From an uncultured Collinsella sp. (GTDB lineage Bacteria; Actinomycetota; Coriobacteriia; Coriobacteriales; Coriobacteriaceae): 64,000 nt of DNA. Of the stretch, positions 1-9,342 are shown in pieces. Position 1 is the first letter of the stretch; each line of letters begins with the position of its first letter. The stretch spans positions 13,401 to 77,400 of the forward strand of contig CATYIV010000006.1 of NCBI GenBank assembly GCA_958407465.1, written 5' to 3'. Both the position numbers and the translations under genes were made by a program. The notes below the pieces were generated by a model. That model was not told the DNA's origin and ran no database searches. It was given only the letters and a program-made list of their open reading frames with translations.

Positions 1-108
1 GGTCGAGCCCTTCGCACCCACGATGTAGGCAGCCCCAAATCCTAACGCAATGGCAATCAAGGTCAAAATCACGTAGACAGGCCAATGGCGCTTAATATAC
101 GAAAACAC
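1..108 (-). CDS. Partial membrane protein, N-terminus only
   Basis: This is the first 36 codons of a minus-strand gene that runs off the left edge. A GTG start at 108 follows an AAGGAG ribosome-binding site. The visible part has a short basic start (KRHW), then one hydrophobic stretch of about 20 residues (VYVILTLIAIALGFGAAYIV), which looks like an uncleaved signal anchor. It starts about 20 bp after the stop of the upstream M28-like gene, so the two are probably co-transcribed. Too little is visible to name a family. Confidence 0.6.
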   Translation of the reverse strand, partial: MFSYIKRHWPVYVILTLIAIALGFGAAYIVGAKGST

Positions 109-129
109 GTTGACTCCTTAGAGCTCCGT

Positions 130-3100
130 CTACGAACGGCGGATAACCTCGGTCACGACCTCGGATACCGTAGCAATGTTCGTCGGGTTGACATTGTGGG
201 GCAGGTCGTCCTCGGTACGAGCGCAAGCCAGACGCGTGCCGTCCACGCCGGCGATGGTGAGGGCTCGGCGGCTCGCCTCGAGCGCGGCATAGGCATCGGT
301 CTTGGCATAGGGCATCTCGAGCGCGCCACAATCGACATGGAACGACTTGCAGACCTTGCTGACCAGGTTCATGATGCGGCGATCGCCCTTGAGCAGTTGT
401 TGTTCGCCCTCGACCGTCACAACCGAAAGCCTACCGGCGCCGACGGATTCAAGATTGATGAAAAATACGCCGCGGAGCTTATCGCGATGCGAAGCCAAGA
501 AGGCCTTCATGCCGGCGCCATCACAATCCGAGGCGCCCGTTGCCACAAACCAGATATCGTGACCAAGCAGCTCATCATCGCCCATAGAGGCGACAGCCGA
601 GAGCATATCTTCGGAAGAAGCGCCATCGGAAGACGTAGCGCCACCCTTCCAGCCATCGTTATCGTCCTCGAAGTTATCCCACGAACCGATACCGCGACCG
701 GACTTCTTGGCATCGTAATCGTCTTCGACGCCCAGCCAGTCACTCATGCTGTCCTGCTCGTTTTTCTTTTTACGACCGAACAGGCCACCCAGGCCGCGCT
801 TACGAGACTTGGGTGCCGCCGGGGCGGGAGCCGAAATGGTCTCGATCGGCTGCGCGCCCGACGCAACGGGCACAGGAGGCGCAACGGGTGCCGATGTGGG
901 TTCGGGACCTTGGGCGGTAGCAAAGGGGTCGTTGACCTGGGCAGAGGGATCGGGAAGGTCGAACAGCGACGTGCGAGACGCAACGTTTGCCTGCTTCATA
1001 GACGGCAGCGACGGATCGGGGACCGAAGCCAGCGGAGACGAGGAAGGTGCAGGCGACGGTGCCGACGACGGATCGGGAACATTCATCTGCGGACGCGGCG
1101 ATGCTTGGGAGGAAATCTGGGCCATAAGGGAATCGACCGTTTCGTCCTGGGTGGGAGCGACATTGGCAACCGTGGCACCGGAACCACTCGGGGTCGGCAT
1201 GGTGAAAATCTGCGTGGAGTAAGGCCTCGACTCATCCGTTTCGAGAGTCTCGGAAACCGCAGGCACTTCCTCCTGCTCGGCCTCGGTCGAATCAGCTTGC
1301 TCGGGCGCCGCGTATTGCTCTTCGCCAGAGTTGGCCTCGACGGGCTCGTCCTCGGCAGCATCAATGGGCTCGTCATCGTCCACCGCGTCGCCCTGTTCAT
1401 CGGAAACAGGAAGGGGCTCGGCAATCGCGGTGCCCTGCTTTTCAAACGTTATCGTGGAATCGAACTTCGCGGCATCAAACGACATGGTGCTATCGACGTG
1501 CTGCTGAGCCTCGAAAGACGTTGTTGCCTCAACAACATCCGCGGACGTCGGTTGCTGGGACTCAAAGGACGTTGTAGCTTCGGCGGCGTCGACGGGCACG
1601 GACTGCACAGCCTCGTTCTGCTCGAACTCTTGCGCCGCGAGCTCACGTGCCGCCTCGGCTGCCTGCTGTTGAGCGATAGCCTCCTGCTCGGCAGCCTCGC
1701 GTGCGGCAGCGCGCTTCTCCTCGAAATCGTCGACAAATTTCTTGCCCTTTGCAAGCGCACCCTTAAAGAAGTTGGAAGCGCTGGCGCCAATCGAAGAGAA
1801 CGCGGATGCAATATCGGCATGGGGCGTTGCCGCGGGAATCTCGGCCGAGAAATCAGTATCGCTCTCGTAAGACACGCGCCTCGGCTGTTCAACGTAATCG
1901 TCGTCAGACTCGTCCGCAACGTCTTGCGCCGGCGCGGCGGGAGCCAAAATGTCCAGTCCTGCCGCGGGATCGATCGCGGACACCGCCTCGGACTCGGCAA
2001 CGGCAGCGGTAACCGCGGCAGACTCATCATCCACAGTGACAACGGGGGCAGGCTCGGACTCAAACGTCGGCTCCTCACCCTCCTCGTAATCGAGCGTGCA
2101 GGACTCGGGAAGCATTCCGAGCGCACGGATGGCATCCGAACCAAAGCGGATGTTGCCGGCGGCATTGCGATAGAGCTTGGACTCGGGCTCGGCCGCGACA
2201 GGCTCCTCCGCCGACTCGGCAGCGGAAACCTCGTCATTGAACTCTTCAGCCTGGACAGCCTGACTCTGATCCTCGGGCACGATGGCGCCAATCAGTGTCT
2301 CATCGGCAGACGCACCCTCAAAACCATCGATCTGTCCATCAAAAGCCTCGTCCTGCTCGGGTGCGTCGACAGGCGCCACCGGCTGGCCAAACTCGTCCTC
2401 ATCGTAGGAAGGTTCCTCATATTCAATGGTGTTGCCGTAGTCGTTTTGCTGCTGGGCCGCGGCATACTCGGCCGCCGCGCGCGCCATTTCCTCGGCGCGA
2501 CGCTTCTGCTCGCCAAAATAGGTATCGAATGGAATGTCGTCGGGGAACTCGTTTTCGCCCTGATAGGGGGCAACGTTGTCCATAACGCCGAGCATAGCGG
2601 CGACAGAAGACTTGTTGCACACCGCGCCGGACGTATAGGGAAGAATGTGGCGGTTAGAGATGATGTTTACCGCGTTGGCGAGTGCAACGAGGGAAGCGAG
2701 GATCGCGACAATCCACAGCAGAACCTTGAGCGCGCCGGGGAGCGGCAGGATGCGCAGGATGGCAACGGCAGCGGGGGCAACCGTGGCAACGGGCAACAGC
2801 TTGGCGATGAGCGCACGATACGAAGCATAGGGCTCGCGGGCGAGCAGCTCGGCACGGGGAGAGTCGTAGTGTGCGACAACGACCACCGGGCGGTTGCGCG
2901 GAGACGCGAGCGGGCCCGAGGCCTTGTGGTAGGCGATGACATTTTGGCTCACGCCCGTCTTGCCCAGGCGCGAAACCACGGGGTGGCCCGTGCGTTCGAG
3001 CACGTAAAGAACGGCGCCGACAATGGCCAGCAAGGTGCCGACCAAGCCGATACCGCCGCCGATGCCCATCAGCAGGGCGCCGGCAAACGCAAGAATACCG

Positions 3101-3282
3101 GTAACGGCAAATGCCAACCTACTGGGCGCCGGGGCATTGAACTCCTGAACCTCGGGGTCAAAGCCGTGGTTGCGGAAGATCTGAGCGATATCCTCGGCAG
3201 CCAAGCGCTCTTCTTCGCTGCATGCCGGCGTAATGCCGGTGTTCTGCAGCAGGTGGTTAATATAGTTCTGGGTGTTCGCCAT
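130..3282 (-). CDS. Giant M28-peptidase-like membrane protein with long disordered insert
   Basis: The protein has 1050 residues. Start ATG 3282 is preceded by GGAG; an upstream in-frame extension lacks a ribosome-binding site. The N-terminal part (about 1-240) resembles the first half of an M28 Zn-aminopeptidase domain, including VVVVAHYDSP with the HxD motif near 138-140. It also has two pairs of hydrophobic segments near 57-95 and 165-205. About 660 residues of Glu/Ala/Pro/Ser-rich low-complexity sequence follow. The domain resumes near 902 (DIWFVATGAS, FFINLESVGAG) and ends with a conserved-looking His near 1029 (DLPHNVNP). Key M28 ligands look changed: the bridging Asp is Cys222 (GAVCNKSS) and the catalytic Glu pair is missing (GASDCDGAG). 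This is a membrane-attached M28 relative, possibly catalytically inactive. Substrate unknown. Confidence 0.75.
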   Translation of the reverse strand: MANTQNYINHLLQNTGITPACSEEERLAAEDIAQIFRNHGFDPEVQEFNAPAPSRLAFAVTGILAFAGALLMGIGGGIGLVGTLLAIVGAVLYVLERTGHPVVSRLGKTGVSQNVIAYHKASGPLASPRNRPVVVVAHYDSPRAELLAREPYASYRALIAKLLPVATVAPAAVAILRILPLPGALKVLLWIVAILASLVALANAVNIISNRHILPYTSGAVCNKSSVAAMLGVMDNVAPYQGENEFPDDIPFDTYFGEQKRRAEEMARAAAEYAAAQQQNDYGNTIEYEEPSYDEDEFGQPVAPVDAPEQDEAFDGQIDGFEGASADETLIGAIVPEDQSQAVQAEEFNDEVSAAESAEEPVAAEPESKLYRNAAGNIRFGSDAIRALGMLPESCTLDYEEGEEPTFESEPAPVVTVDDESAAVTAAVAESEAVSAIDPAAGLDILAPAAPAQDVADESDDDYVEQPRRVSYESDTDFSAEIPAATPHADIASAFSSIGASASNFFKGALAKGKKFVDDFEEKRAAAREAAEQEAIAQQQAAEAARELAAQEFEQNEAVQSVPVDAAEATTSFESQQPTSADVVEATTSFEAQQHVDSTMSFDAAKFDSTITFEKQGTAIAEPLPVSDEQGDAVDDDEPIDAAEDEPVEANSGEEQYAAPEQADSTEAEQEEVPAVSETLETDESRPYSTQIFTMPTPSGSGATVANVAPTQDETVDSLMAQISSQASPRPQMNVPDPSSAPSPAPSSSPLASVPDPSLPSMKQANVASRTSLFDLPDPSAQVNDPFATAQGPEPTSAPVAPPVPVASGAQPIETISAPAPAAPKSRKRGLGGLFGRKKKNEQDSMSDWLGVEDDYDAKKSGRGIGSWDNFEDDNDGWKGGATSSDGASSEDMLSAVASMGDDELLGHDIWFVATGASDCDGAGMKAFLASHRDKLRGVFFINLESVGAGRLSVVTVEGEQQLLKGDRRIMNLVSKVCKSFHVDCGALEMPYAKTDAYAALEASRRALTIAGVDGTRLACARTEDDLPHNVNPTNIATVSEVVTEVIRRS

Positions 3283-3480
3283 GTGCGCTCCACATCCATA
3301 ATCCGACAAATAGGCCCAATGCATGCACATTAGAACCGTATGTAGTCGAAAGTATACCCCGAGCGAGCGCAAACGACCGAATTCGGGCCATCTTAACGCC
3401 CCGAGCGGACAAGGATATAGCCTAATCTCCATATCGGACTAAAATCATGGCAGCAAACCACCTTCTCATGCGAGGACTCT

Positions 3481-4503
3481 ATGACGGCAAGCGACGCGAC
3501 CGCGACAATTAAAAAGGGAAGTTCGGAGCCCAGTTTCGATAAAACGGCTCAACGCATCCTCAACCTTTTCTTTGTGCTCAACAGCTCCCCCGAACCGCTG
3601 ACGACCGAGCAGATTGTCTTGGATTCTGACCTGGGATATGGCTCGGGCAACATCGACTCGGATAAGCGCAAGTTTCGGCGCGATCGTGACAAACTGCTCG
3701 AGCGTGGCATCTTAATCAAGGAGGTTCGCCCCGCCGGTGCGCAGGAGACCGAGGAAAGCTCGTGGACAATCGACCGCGAGCACACGTTTGCAGCAGGTGG
3801 CCTCATCACCGCAGACGACGCCGACATCCTACTCAACGCCATCGACCAGACGCTAGCGGCCGGCTCTTCCACCTTTGCCGCGCCGCTTGCCGATATTCGC
3901 TCCAAAATTGCCTACCTCACCGGCATGTCGGCGGTGGACGAAGCACCGATCCGCCGCTCTTCCACCGTCGATGCGGTATGGAGCGCCTTTGCCGAGCGAT
4001 GCGCGCTGCGATTTTTATATCAGAACGGACGCGGCGAGCAGAAAGAACGTACCGTCTGCGTCTACGGCATGTTCGAGCGCGAGGGCGTGGCGTACTTCTG
4101 CGGCCTCGACAACGTCACCGACGACATCAGGACATTCCGCTGCGACCGTATCGTACGCGCTTGGCGTCCTTCGAAGGCCTACGCCATCCCTGCGGACTTC
4201 AATCTCAACGACTATCTGTTCTTTGAATTCGATTTTGCCGACCGACCGCCCGTTGCAGCCACGTTCTCGTTCGCCCCTCAGACGCAGATCGATATGATCA
4301 ACGGCCTCACGCGCGGGCGAGGTGAGCTCGCACACACCGATGCGGGATGGACCTGGACCGTTGACGTGCGTGACCTTGAAGCCGCCGCCTCATTTTGCAT
4401 GGCCCACGCCGTGGACGGCATGAGGCCCGTGGCCCCCAAATCGCTCAAGCAGGCGTGGAACCGCCTCATTGAAAGGACGGTGCACGAGCATGCCCGTGCG
4501 TAA
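3481..4503 (+). CDS. WYL-domain transcriptional regulator, PafB-like
   Basis: The protein has 340 residues. An N-terminal winged helix (about 20-80, with LNLFFVLNSSPEPLTTEQI) is followed by a WYL sensor domain, where CALRFLYQNGRGE and TFRCDRIVRAW fit the family pattern, and a C-terminal extension. It overlaps the next WYL gene by 14 bp. Such tandem WYL genes are arranged like mycobacterial pafB-pafC, whose products act together as a DNA-damage-responsive activator. Here there is no proteasome gene nearby, but a DinG-type helicase gene follows convergently. The DNA-damage role is an inference from the family. ATG 3481 follows GCGAGGACTCT. Confidence 0.8.
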   Translation: MTASDATATIKKGSSEPSFDKTAQRILNLFFVLNSSPEPLTTEQIVLDSDLGYGSGNIDSDKRKFRRDRDKLLERGILIKEVRPAGAQETEESSWTIDREHTFAAGGLITADDADILLNAIDQTLAAGSSTFAAPLADIRSKIAYLTGMSAVDEAPIRRSSTVDAVWSAFAERCALRFLYQNGRGEQKERTVCVYGMFEREGVAYFCGLDNVTDDIRTFRCDRIVRAWRPSKAYAIPADFNLNDYLFFEFDFADRPPVAATFSFAPQTQIDMINGLTRGRGELAHTDAGWTWTVDVRDLEAAASFCMAHAVDGMRPVAPKSLKQAWNRLIERTVHEHARA

Positions 4504-5407
4504 ACTCACCAGCGAGCAGAGACTCTCGCGCGCCATCGACATCATGGAGGCCCTCTACGCCGCCGGCGAGAGCGGCATGACACGAGCCGAGATTTGCAGC
4601 CGCTTTGACATCACAGGGGTGTCGATCGACGAGATTCTCGAGATCGTCTCGACGCTCGCGGACCGAGAATCTGGTGCGCGCATCATCTGCGAATGCCACG
4701 GCGAGCGTGTGGTCCTCACTGGTGACGCCGGGCGTGTGCTACCGTTGCGCTTGAGTGCAGCCGAGGGCGCCGTGCTCAACCACGAACTTGAATCGTTGGA
4801 GATCGAGCCGCAGACGGCAGCTCGGATTCGACATGCCCTTCTGCCCGAAGAGCTCGGCTATAACCAACGCGTCTTTGACACCGTCAACCACGGGTCGCAC
4901 TGGCAGCAGCTGAGCTGCGCCATTCAGGACGGCGTTCGCTGTCGCATCTCGTATCGCTCGATGGACGATGCACGGCCACGCGAGCGTCTGGTCGACCCCT
5001 TGCGCATTACGGCAAACGGCGACCAAACATACCTGATTGCCTGGGACATCACAGTCGATGAGCAGCGCACCTATCGCATGGATAAAATCGAGGGACTCGC
5101 CTTGACGGAAGACTCCGTCGTGCCTCACGCACCGGACGTCGCATCCCTCCACGATTCCCTTGCCCGGACGCAGCATAGCGCAAAGCTTTTGATGCCATTC
5201 GATATGGCGGAGCATCTGGACTGGGCCGGCATCACCCTAATCGAGCGCAGCGGGACAGACACGGCAACGGTAACCGTGCATTACGGCTCCGAGCGTTGGC
5301 TACTGAGCCAGATAATCGCGGCGGGCGGAGCCATCCGCATCTTGGATGACCCCGCCCTGTCAAAGCGTCTGTGCGATATGGCAAAAACCCTCGTCTGTCC
5401 GCTTTAG
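4490..5407 (+). CDS. WYL-domain transcriptional regulator, PafC-like
   Basis: The protein has 305 residues. ATG 4490 (MPVRKLTSEQR) is chosen because it is the natural beginning of the helix-turn-helix; an in-frame start 21 bp upstream is deeper in the previous gene. The N-terminal HTH (about 5-60, with GMTRAEICSRF) is followed by a WYL-type region (VRCRISYRSMDD, QTYLIAWDI, TYRMDKIEGLAL) and a C-terminal domain. It is translationally coupled to the PafB-like gene upstream. The pair probably works as one heteromeric regulator. The stop overlaps the end of the convergent DinG-like gene by 4 bp, and no terminator separates them. Confidence 0.8.
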   Translation: MPVRKLTSEQRLSRAIDIMEALYAAGESGMTRAEICSRFDITGVSIDEILEIVSTLADRESGARIICECHGERVVLTGDAGRVLPLRLSAAEGAVLNHELESLEIEPQTAARIRHALLPEELGYNQRVFDTVNHGSHWQQLSCAIQDGVRCRISYRSMDDARPRERLVDPLRITANGDQTYLIAWDITVDEQRTYRMDKIEGLALTEDSVVPHAPDVASLHDSLARTQHSAKLLMPFDMAEHLDWAGITLIERSGTDTATVTVHYGSERWLLSQIIAAGGAIRILDDPALSKRLCDMAKTLVCPL

Positions 5408-8298
5408 CGCCGCCGCTCGTGGCGTGCGCGCCACAGTTGCAGATAGTGCCCGATCTGCGCCGATTCGATGCGCTGGTAGGAGCTCGTGGGCAGCGACGTT
5501 AAGAACTTCTTTCCGTAGCCCTTCGTCACCAGGCGCGGGTCGGCCAGAATCAGCACGCCGCAATCGGTCGACGAGCGGATAAGGCGGCCGGCCGCCTGCT
5601 TGACCTCGAGCACCGCCTCGGGCAGCGAATAGCGCGCCCAAGCGCGGTCTTCGCGCAAGTTGCGCTCGCACGAGAGCGGGTCCGTGGGGCTCGAGAACGG
5701 CAGCTTGGGAATAATGACGCAGCGCAGCGTCTCGCCGCTGGCGTCGAATCCCTCCCAGAAGGCCTTAAGCGCAAAAAGCGACGAGGTCGGCTCGTTGATA
5801 AACCGGTCGCGCAGGCGACGAGGAGATGAGTTGCGCTGCTGGCAGTTGAGTTCCAGACCCGCACGGGCCATCTTGGGCTCAACGCGGGTGTACAGGTCTT
5901 CCATGTCGCGCCGATTGGTGAACAGCGTGAGCACCGATCCGCCCATGGCAAGATGGGCGTCGACCAGCACGCGCTCGAGCGCCGTAAGATAGCTCTCACG
6001 ATCGCGCGGATCGGGTATATCGCCCGCAACGACTACAGCCATGTTCGAATCAAAGTCGTAGCTCGAGTCCAAGTGCAGCGATGAGGATGTTGAAGCACCG
6101 ATGCGATCGAGGCCGACCGCATGGTTAAAGTGTTCAAAGCTTTTGGACACCGTCATAGTCGCCGAGGCAAAGATAGCCGTGTGAACCTCGGGCAGCCACT
6201 CGGTTGCCAAGGCCTCGCCAATGTCGATGCGCTCTGCGGTCATCGACTCTCCGCCGGCACGCAGCCTGCGATTGACCTGCAGCGAATACACGTAGTGTTC
6301 ATCGGTGCCATCAATGATGAGTTTGAGGTTCTCGACCAGCTCGTGCAGGCGACGCGAGATATCACCCAGGTCAACAACAACCTCGGGCTTGTCGGCGGCG
6401 ACGGCTTGCACCAGCGCGTCGACGCTCTTGTCAGCCTGTTCCAATGCGTCGATGCCAGTGTAGGCCGACTGTAAGAAATCATGCCAGTCGTCAGATTCGC
6501 GCAGCTCGGGGCCAATCCATAGATTGGCATTGTCATAACCCCCACGCGCACGGCGGCCGAGCTCGCGAACGCCATCGAACACGTCGGCGATTGCCATGCT
6601 CGCGCGCGCAACCGTCGACGTCGCCTTGGCAGTAAGGCCCAGATAGAGCGTAGAGCCCTCGGAGGTTGCCAAATCACGGGAAACCTGGCTTAGCGCGCCG
6701 GTGCTCGAGCCACCCAGGCGCTCAAACAGAACGCGTGATTCGTCCGCCGACACCACGCGCGCCCACTGGCGGCGCGCCTCGCGCTCGATGGAATGGGCCT
6801 CGTCGATTACCCAATGACGAATCGGAGGTAAAATCCTGCCCTCGGCCGCGACATTGCGGAACAGCAGGGAATGGTTGGTGACCACCACATCGGCATGCGC
6901 CGCACGACGGCGAGCGCCGTGGACCAAACATTTATCAGGGAAAAACGGGCAGAGGCGACGAGCACACTCGCGCGAGGCCGTCGTAAAGTCGGGGCGGTTG
7001 ACGCTGCGCCACCGAATGCCGAGCGAGTCGAGGTCGCCATCGGCTGATTGGCAGACGTACGCCATAATGACCGCGACCGCCGTGAGCGTGTCCGCCGGAT
7101 CGCGCTTGGTGGTAATCTCGACCTGGCCTCGGCTCATGCGCTCAAGCTTGCGCAGGCACGGATAGTGGTCATAGCCCTTGAGAGCGCAAAATGACAGACC
7201 ACCGTCCAGTTGCTCGGCAAGTTTTGGCAGCTCATGGTACATGAGCTGGTCGGCAAGATTGTTCGATTTGGTCGCAATACCAACCGTGATGTTGTTACGG
7301 CGTGCTGCCTCGGCAAAAGGCACCAGATAGGCCATCGATTTGCCGACGCCCGTGCCCGCCTCAATTACGCGATGTGTGCCCGTGACCAGCGCATCGCGGA
7401 CCTCGAGCGCCATCGCGATCTGCTCATCACGCGGCTCGTAAGTGGGATACATGCGATTGACCAGGCCACCCGGCGCATAGTCTGCCTCAATCTCCTCACG
7501 ACTCGGCATCTTGAGGACCGGCAGTTCGTCGGCGTCCACCCGATCGTCGGCGCGATCGGCCTTGAGAACGTCAGCACGAGCGACGCTGAGAGAGAAGATA
7601 GAACCAGGGTTCTGCCCCGCCAAGAATGAGAAGATAGGACGATAGGACCAAGGCACATCCGGATGCATGTCGGCTAGGCGCGCCATGAGGCCCTGGGGCA
7701 AGTCGGTGAGCGCCACGAGCAACACACGCCATACGCCACACAGGGCGTCGACGTCGGCATTGGCACGGTGTGATACCGAGTCACAGCCAAACAGATCGGC
7801 CATAAAAGACAGCTTGTGCGAGGCCAGGCGCGGAAGCGCGATGCGCGACAGCGCCAGCGAATCGATCCAGATATCGCTCACGTTGACGCCGCCTTTGACC
7901 GACTCGATAAACGAGCGATCGAACGTGGCGTTATGTGCGATCACCGGGCAACCACCGACAAAATCGGCGAGAGCGGCGACGGCCTCAGCGGCCGACGGGG
8001 CATCTGCCACATCGGCATTTGTAATGCTCGTGAGCTCGGTAATCTCGGCGGGAATTAGCTGCTTGGGATGCACGAAGGTATCGAAGCGGTCGACGATCTC
8101 GCGGCCCGAAAGACGGGCCGCCGAGATCTCGATCAGCTCGTTGTCCTGCACCGAAAGACCTGTGGTCTCGGTATCGAGGACAATCACATCTTCCTCGATA
8201 AGGCCGAAGGACTGCGTTTTGGCGCGTTCGGCAAGCGTGGCATAGGAGTCGATGACAAACTGCGGCGTTCCTGACGAAACCGCGTCCTCGATTAGCAT
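5404..8298 (-). CDS. DnaQ-type exonuclease fused to DinG-family helicase
   Basis: The protein has 964 residues. N-terminal DEDDh exonuclease: motif I VLDTETTGL (about 41-48), motif II AHNATFDRSF, motif III HRANADVDA. C-terminal superfamily 2 helicase of the DinG/XPD group: Walker A GTGVGKSMAY, DEAH box VIDEAHSIE, and Cys residues at DHYPCLRKL and ECARRLCPFFPDKC placed as in the iron-sulphur cluster of DinG. The fusion is known in Firmicutes and Actinobacteria. Expected role: ATP-dependent 5'-3' unwinding or nucleolytic processing of DNA during repair. It overlaps the start region of ddl-side sequence by 7 bp, so it is probably co-transcribed with ddl. Confidence 0.88.
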   Translation of the reverse strand: MLIEDAVSSGTPQFVIDSYATLAERAKTQSFGLIEEDVIVLDTETTGLSVQDNELIEISAARLSGREIVDRFDTFVHPKQLIPAEITELTSITNADVADAPSAAEAVAALADFVGGCPVIAHNATFDRSFIESVKGGVNVSDIWIDSLALSRIALPRLASHKLSFMADLFGCDSVSHRANADVDALCGVWRVLLVALTDLPQGLMARLADMHPDVPWSYRPIFSFLAGQNPGSIFSLSVARADVLKADRADDRVDADELPVLKMPSREEIEADYAPGGLVNRMYPTYEPRDEQIAMALEVRDALVTGTHRVIEAGTGVGKSMAYLVPFAEAARRNNITVGIATKSNNLADQLMYHELPKLAEQLDGGLSFCALKGYDHYPCLRKLERMSRGQVEITTKRDPADTLTAVAVIMAYVCQSADGDLDSLGIRWRSVNRPDFTTASRECARRLCPFFPDKCLVHGARRRAAHADVVVTNHSLLFRNVAAEGRILPPIRHWVIDEAHSIEREARRQWARVVSADESRVLFERLGGSSTGALSQVSRDLATSEGSTLYLGLTAKATSTVARASMAIADVFDGVRELGRRARGGYDNANLWIGPELRESDDWHDFLQSAYTGIDALEQADKSVDALVQAVAADKPEVVVDLGDISRRLHELVENLKLIIDGTDEHYVYSLQVNRRLRAGGESMTAERIDIGEALATEWLPEVHTAIFASATMTVSKSFEHFNHAVGLDRIGASTSSSLHLDSSYDFDSNMAVVVAGDIPDPRDRESYLTALERVLVDAHLAMGGSVLTLFTNRRDMEDLYTRVEPKMARAGLELNCQQRNSSPRRLRDRFINEPTSSLFALKAFWEGFDASGETLRCVIIPKLPFSSPTDPLSCERNLREDRAWARYSLPEAVLEVKQAAGRLIRSSTDCGVLILADPRLVTKGYGKKFLTSLPTSSYQRIESAQIGHYLQLWRARHERRR

Positions 8299-9257
8299 GC
8301 AATGCCCGCTCGACGAAGGCCCATACGGATCAGGCTGTCACAGACCTGCGGGAACGTCATGTCGTCTGTGTGGCGAATCTCATCCGGATACAGCGACGTA
8401 TCGGTCATGCCGGGAATGGTGTTGGTCTCGAGGATGACGGGGCCGTCCTCGCTCACGATAAAATCGCTGCGCGAGATGCCCAGGCAACCGAGGGCCTTGT
8501 GAGCAGCACAGGCAAGCTCCTGAGCGCGAGCGTAATTCTCGGGTGAAATCTGCGCCGGAATGCGATGGATGTCCGTAGGGTCGACATACTTCACGTCCAG
8601 ATCGTAGAACTCACAGTCCTCGGGCTTGCGAATCTCGACAATCGGTAGGGCGCGCACGTCGTCCTCGCCGTACACGCCGACGGTGATCTCGGTACCCTCG
8701 ATGCACTTCTCGACCAGCACTTTGTCGCCGTACTCAAACGCCTTGGCAATTGCCGCGGGCAGCTCGGAGGGCTCATGCACCAGGGAAATGCCATAGCTGG
8801 AACCGTTGACGGCCGGCTTCACAAAGCAGCGCTCGCCACAAACCTCGACGATATGATCGATATCGACTTCATCGCCCACCTCGAGCGCAAGGCCGGGGGC
8901 AATGGGAATGCCCGCCTTGGCGTACAGGAGCTTAGAGACCTCCTTGTCGGCACCGCAGGCGCTGGCAAGCACACCCGAAGCCGTGTAGGGGATACCCAGG
9001 GTCTCCATGGCGCCTTGCATGGCGCCATCCTCGCCGCCGGCACCGTGCATGGCGATAAACGCCACGTCAAAGCCGCCGGTCGCCATGGTTACCATAAAAT
9101 CATCGGCAGCCGTGTCGAGCAGCTCCACCGAAGTGTAGCCGGCCTCCTTCAAGGCAACCACGACGTTCTTTCCCGAATTGAGCGAGATCTCGCGCTCAGC
9201 GGAATGACCGCCCGCCAAGACCGCTACGTGCATGTTCTCTAGGCTTTTACCCGGCAT
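8292..9257 (-). CDS. ddl: D-alanine--D-alanine ligase
   Basis: The protein has 321 residues. ATG 9257 follows a GAGGAGGAG ribosome-binding site. It joins two D-alanines with ATP in the cytoplasm to make the peptidoglycan dipeptide. Visible ATP-grasp features: LAGGHSAEREISLNSG at the start, CFVKPAVNGSSYGIS, VLVEKCIEGTEITVGV, and the C-terminal metal/D-Ala region VILETNTIPGMTDTSL. Length is close to the usual 300-370. It is divergent from rlmN, with an 85-bp gap, and is followed by the DinG-like gene with a 7-bp overlap. Confidence 0.93.
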   Translation of the reverse strand: MPGKSLENMHVAVLAGGHSAEREISLNSGKNVVVALKEAGYTSVELLDTAADDFMVTMATGGFDVAFIAMHGAGGEDGAMQGAMETLGIPYTASGVLASACGADKEVSKLLYAKAGIPIAPGLALEVGDEVDIDHIVEVCGERCFVKPAVNGSSYGISLVHEPSELPAAIAKAFEYGDKVLVEKCIEGTEITVGVYGEDDVRALPIVEIRKPEDCEFYDLDVKYVDPTDIHRIPAQISPENYARAQELACAAHKALGCLGISRSDFIVSEDGPVILETNTIPGMTDTSLYPDEIRHTDDMTFPQVCDSLIRMGLRRAGIAC

Positions 9258-9342
9258 GGGCAGACTCCTCCTCTATAATTTCTGCAGCTGATACCATATT
9301 GTAGCGATACCCTCTACGTTTCCCCAAAATCGAAAGGCTTCC

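Noticed and set aside
85-3333. 1082-residue open frame on the plus strand opposite the M28-like gene
   Set aside because: It mirrors the low-complexity GC-rich coding strand, consists of Arg/Gly/Leu-rich nonsense and has no ribosome-binding site. The minus strand encodes recognisable domains.
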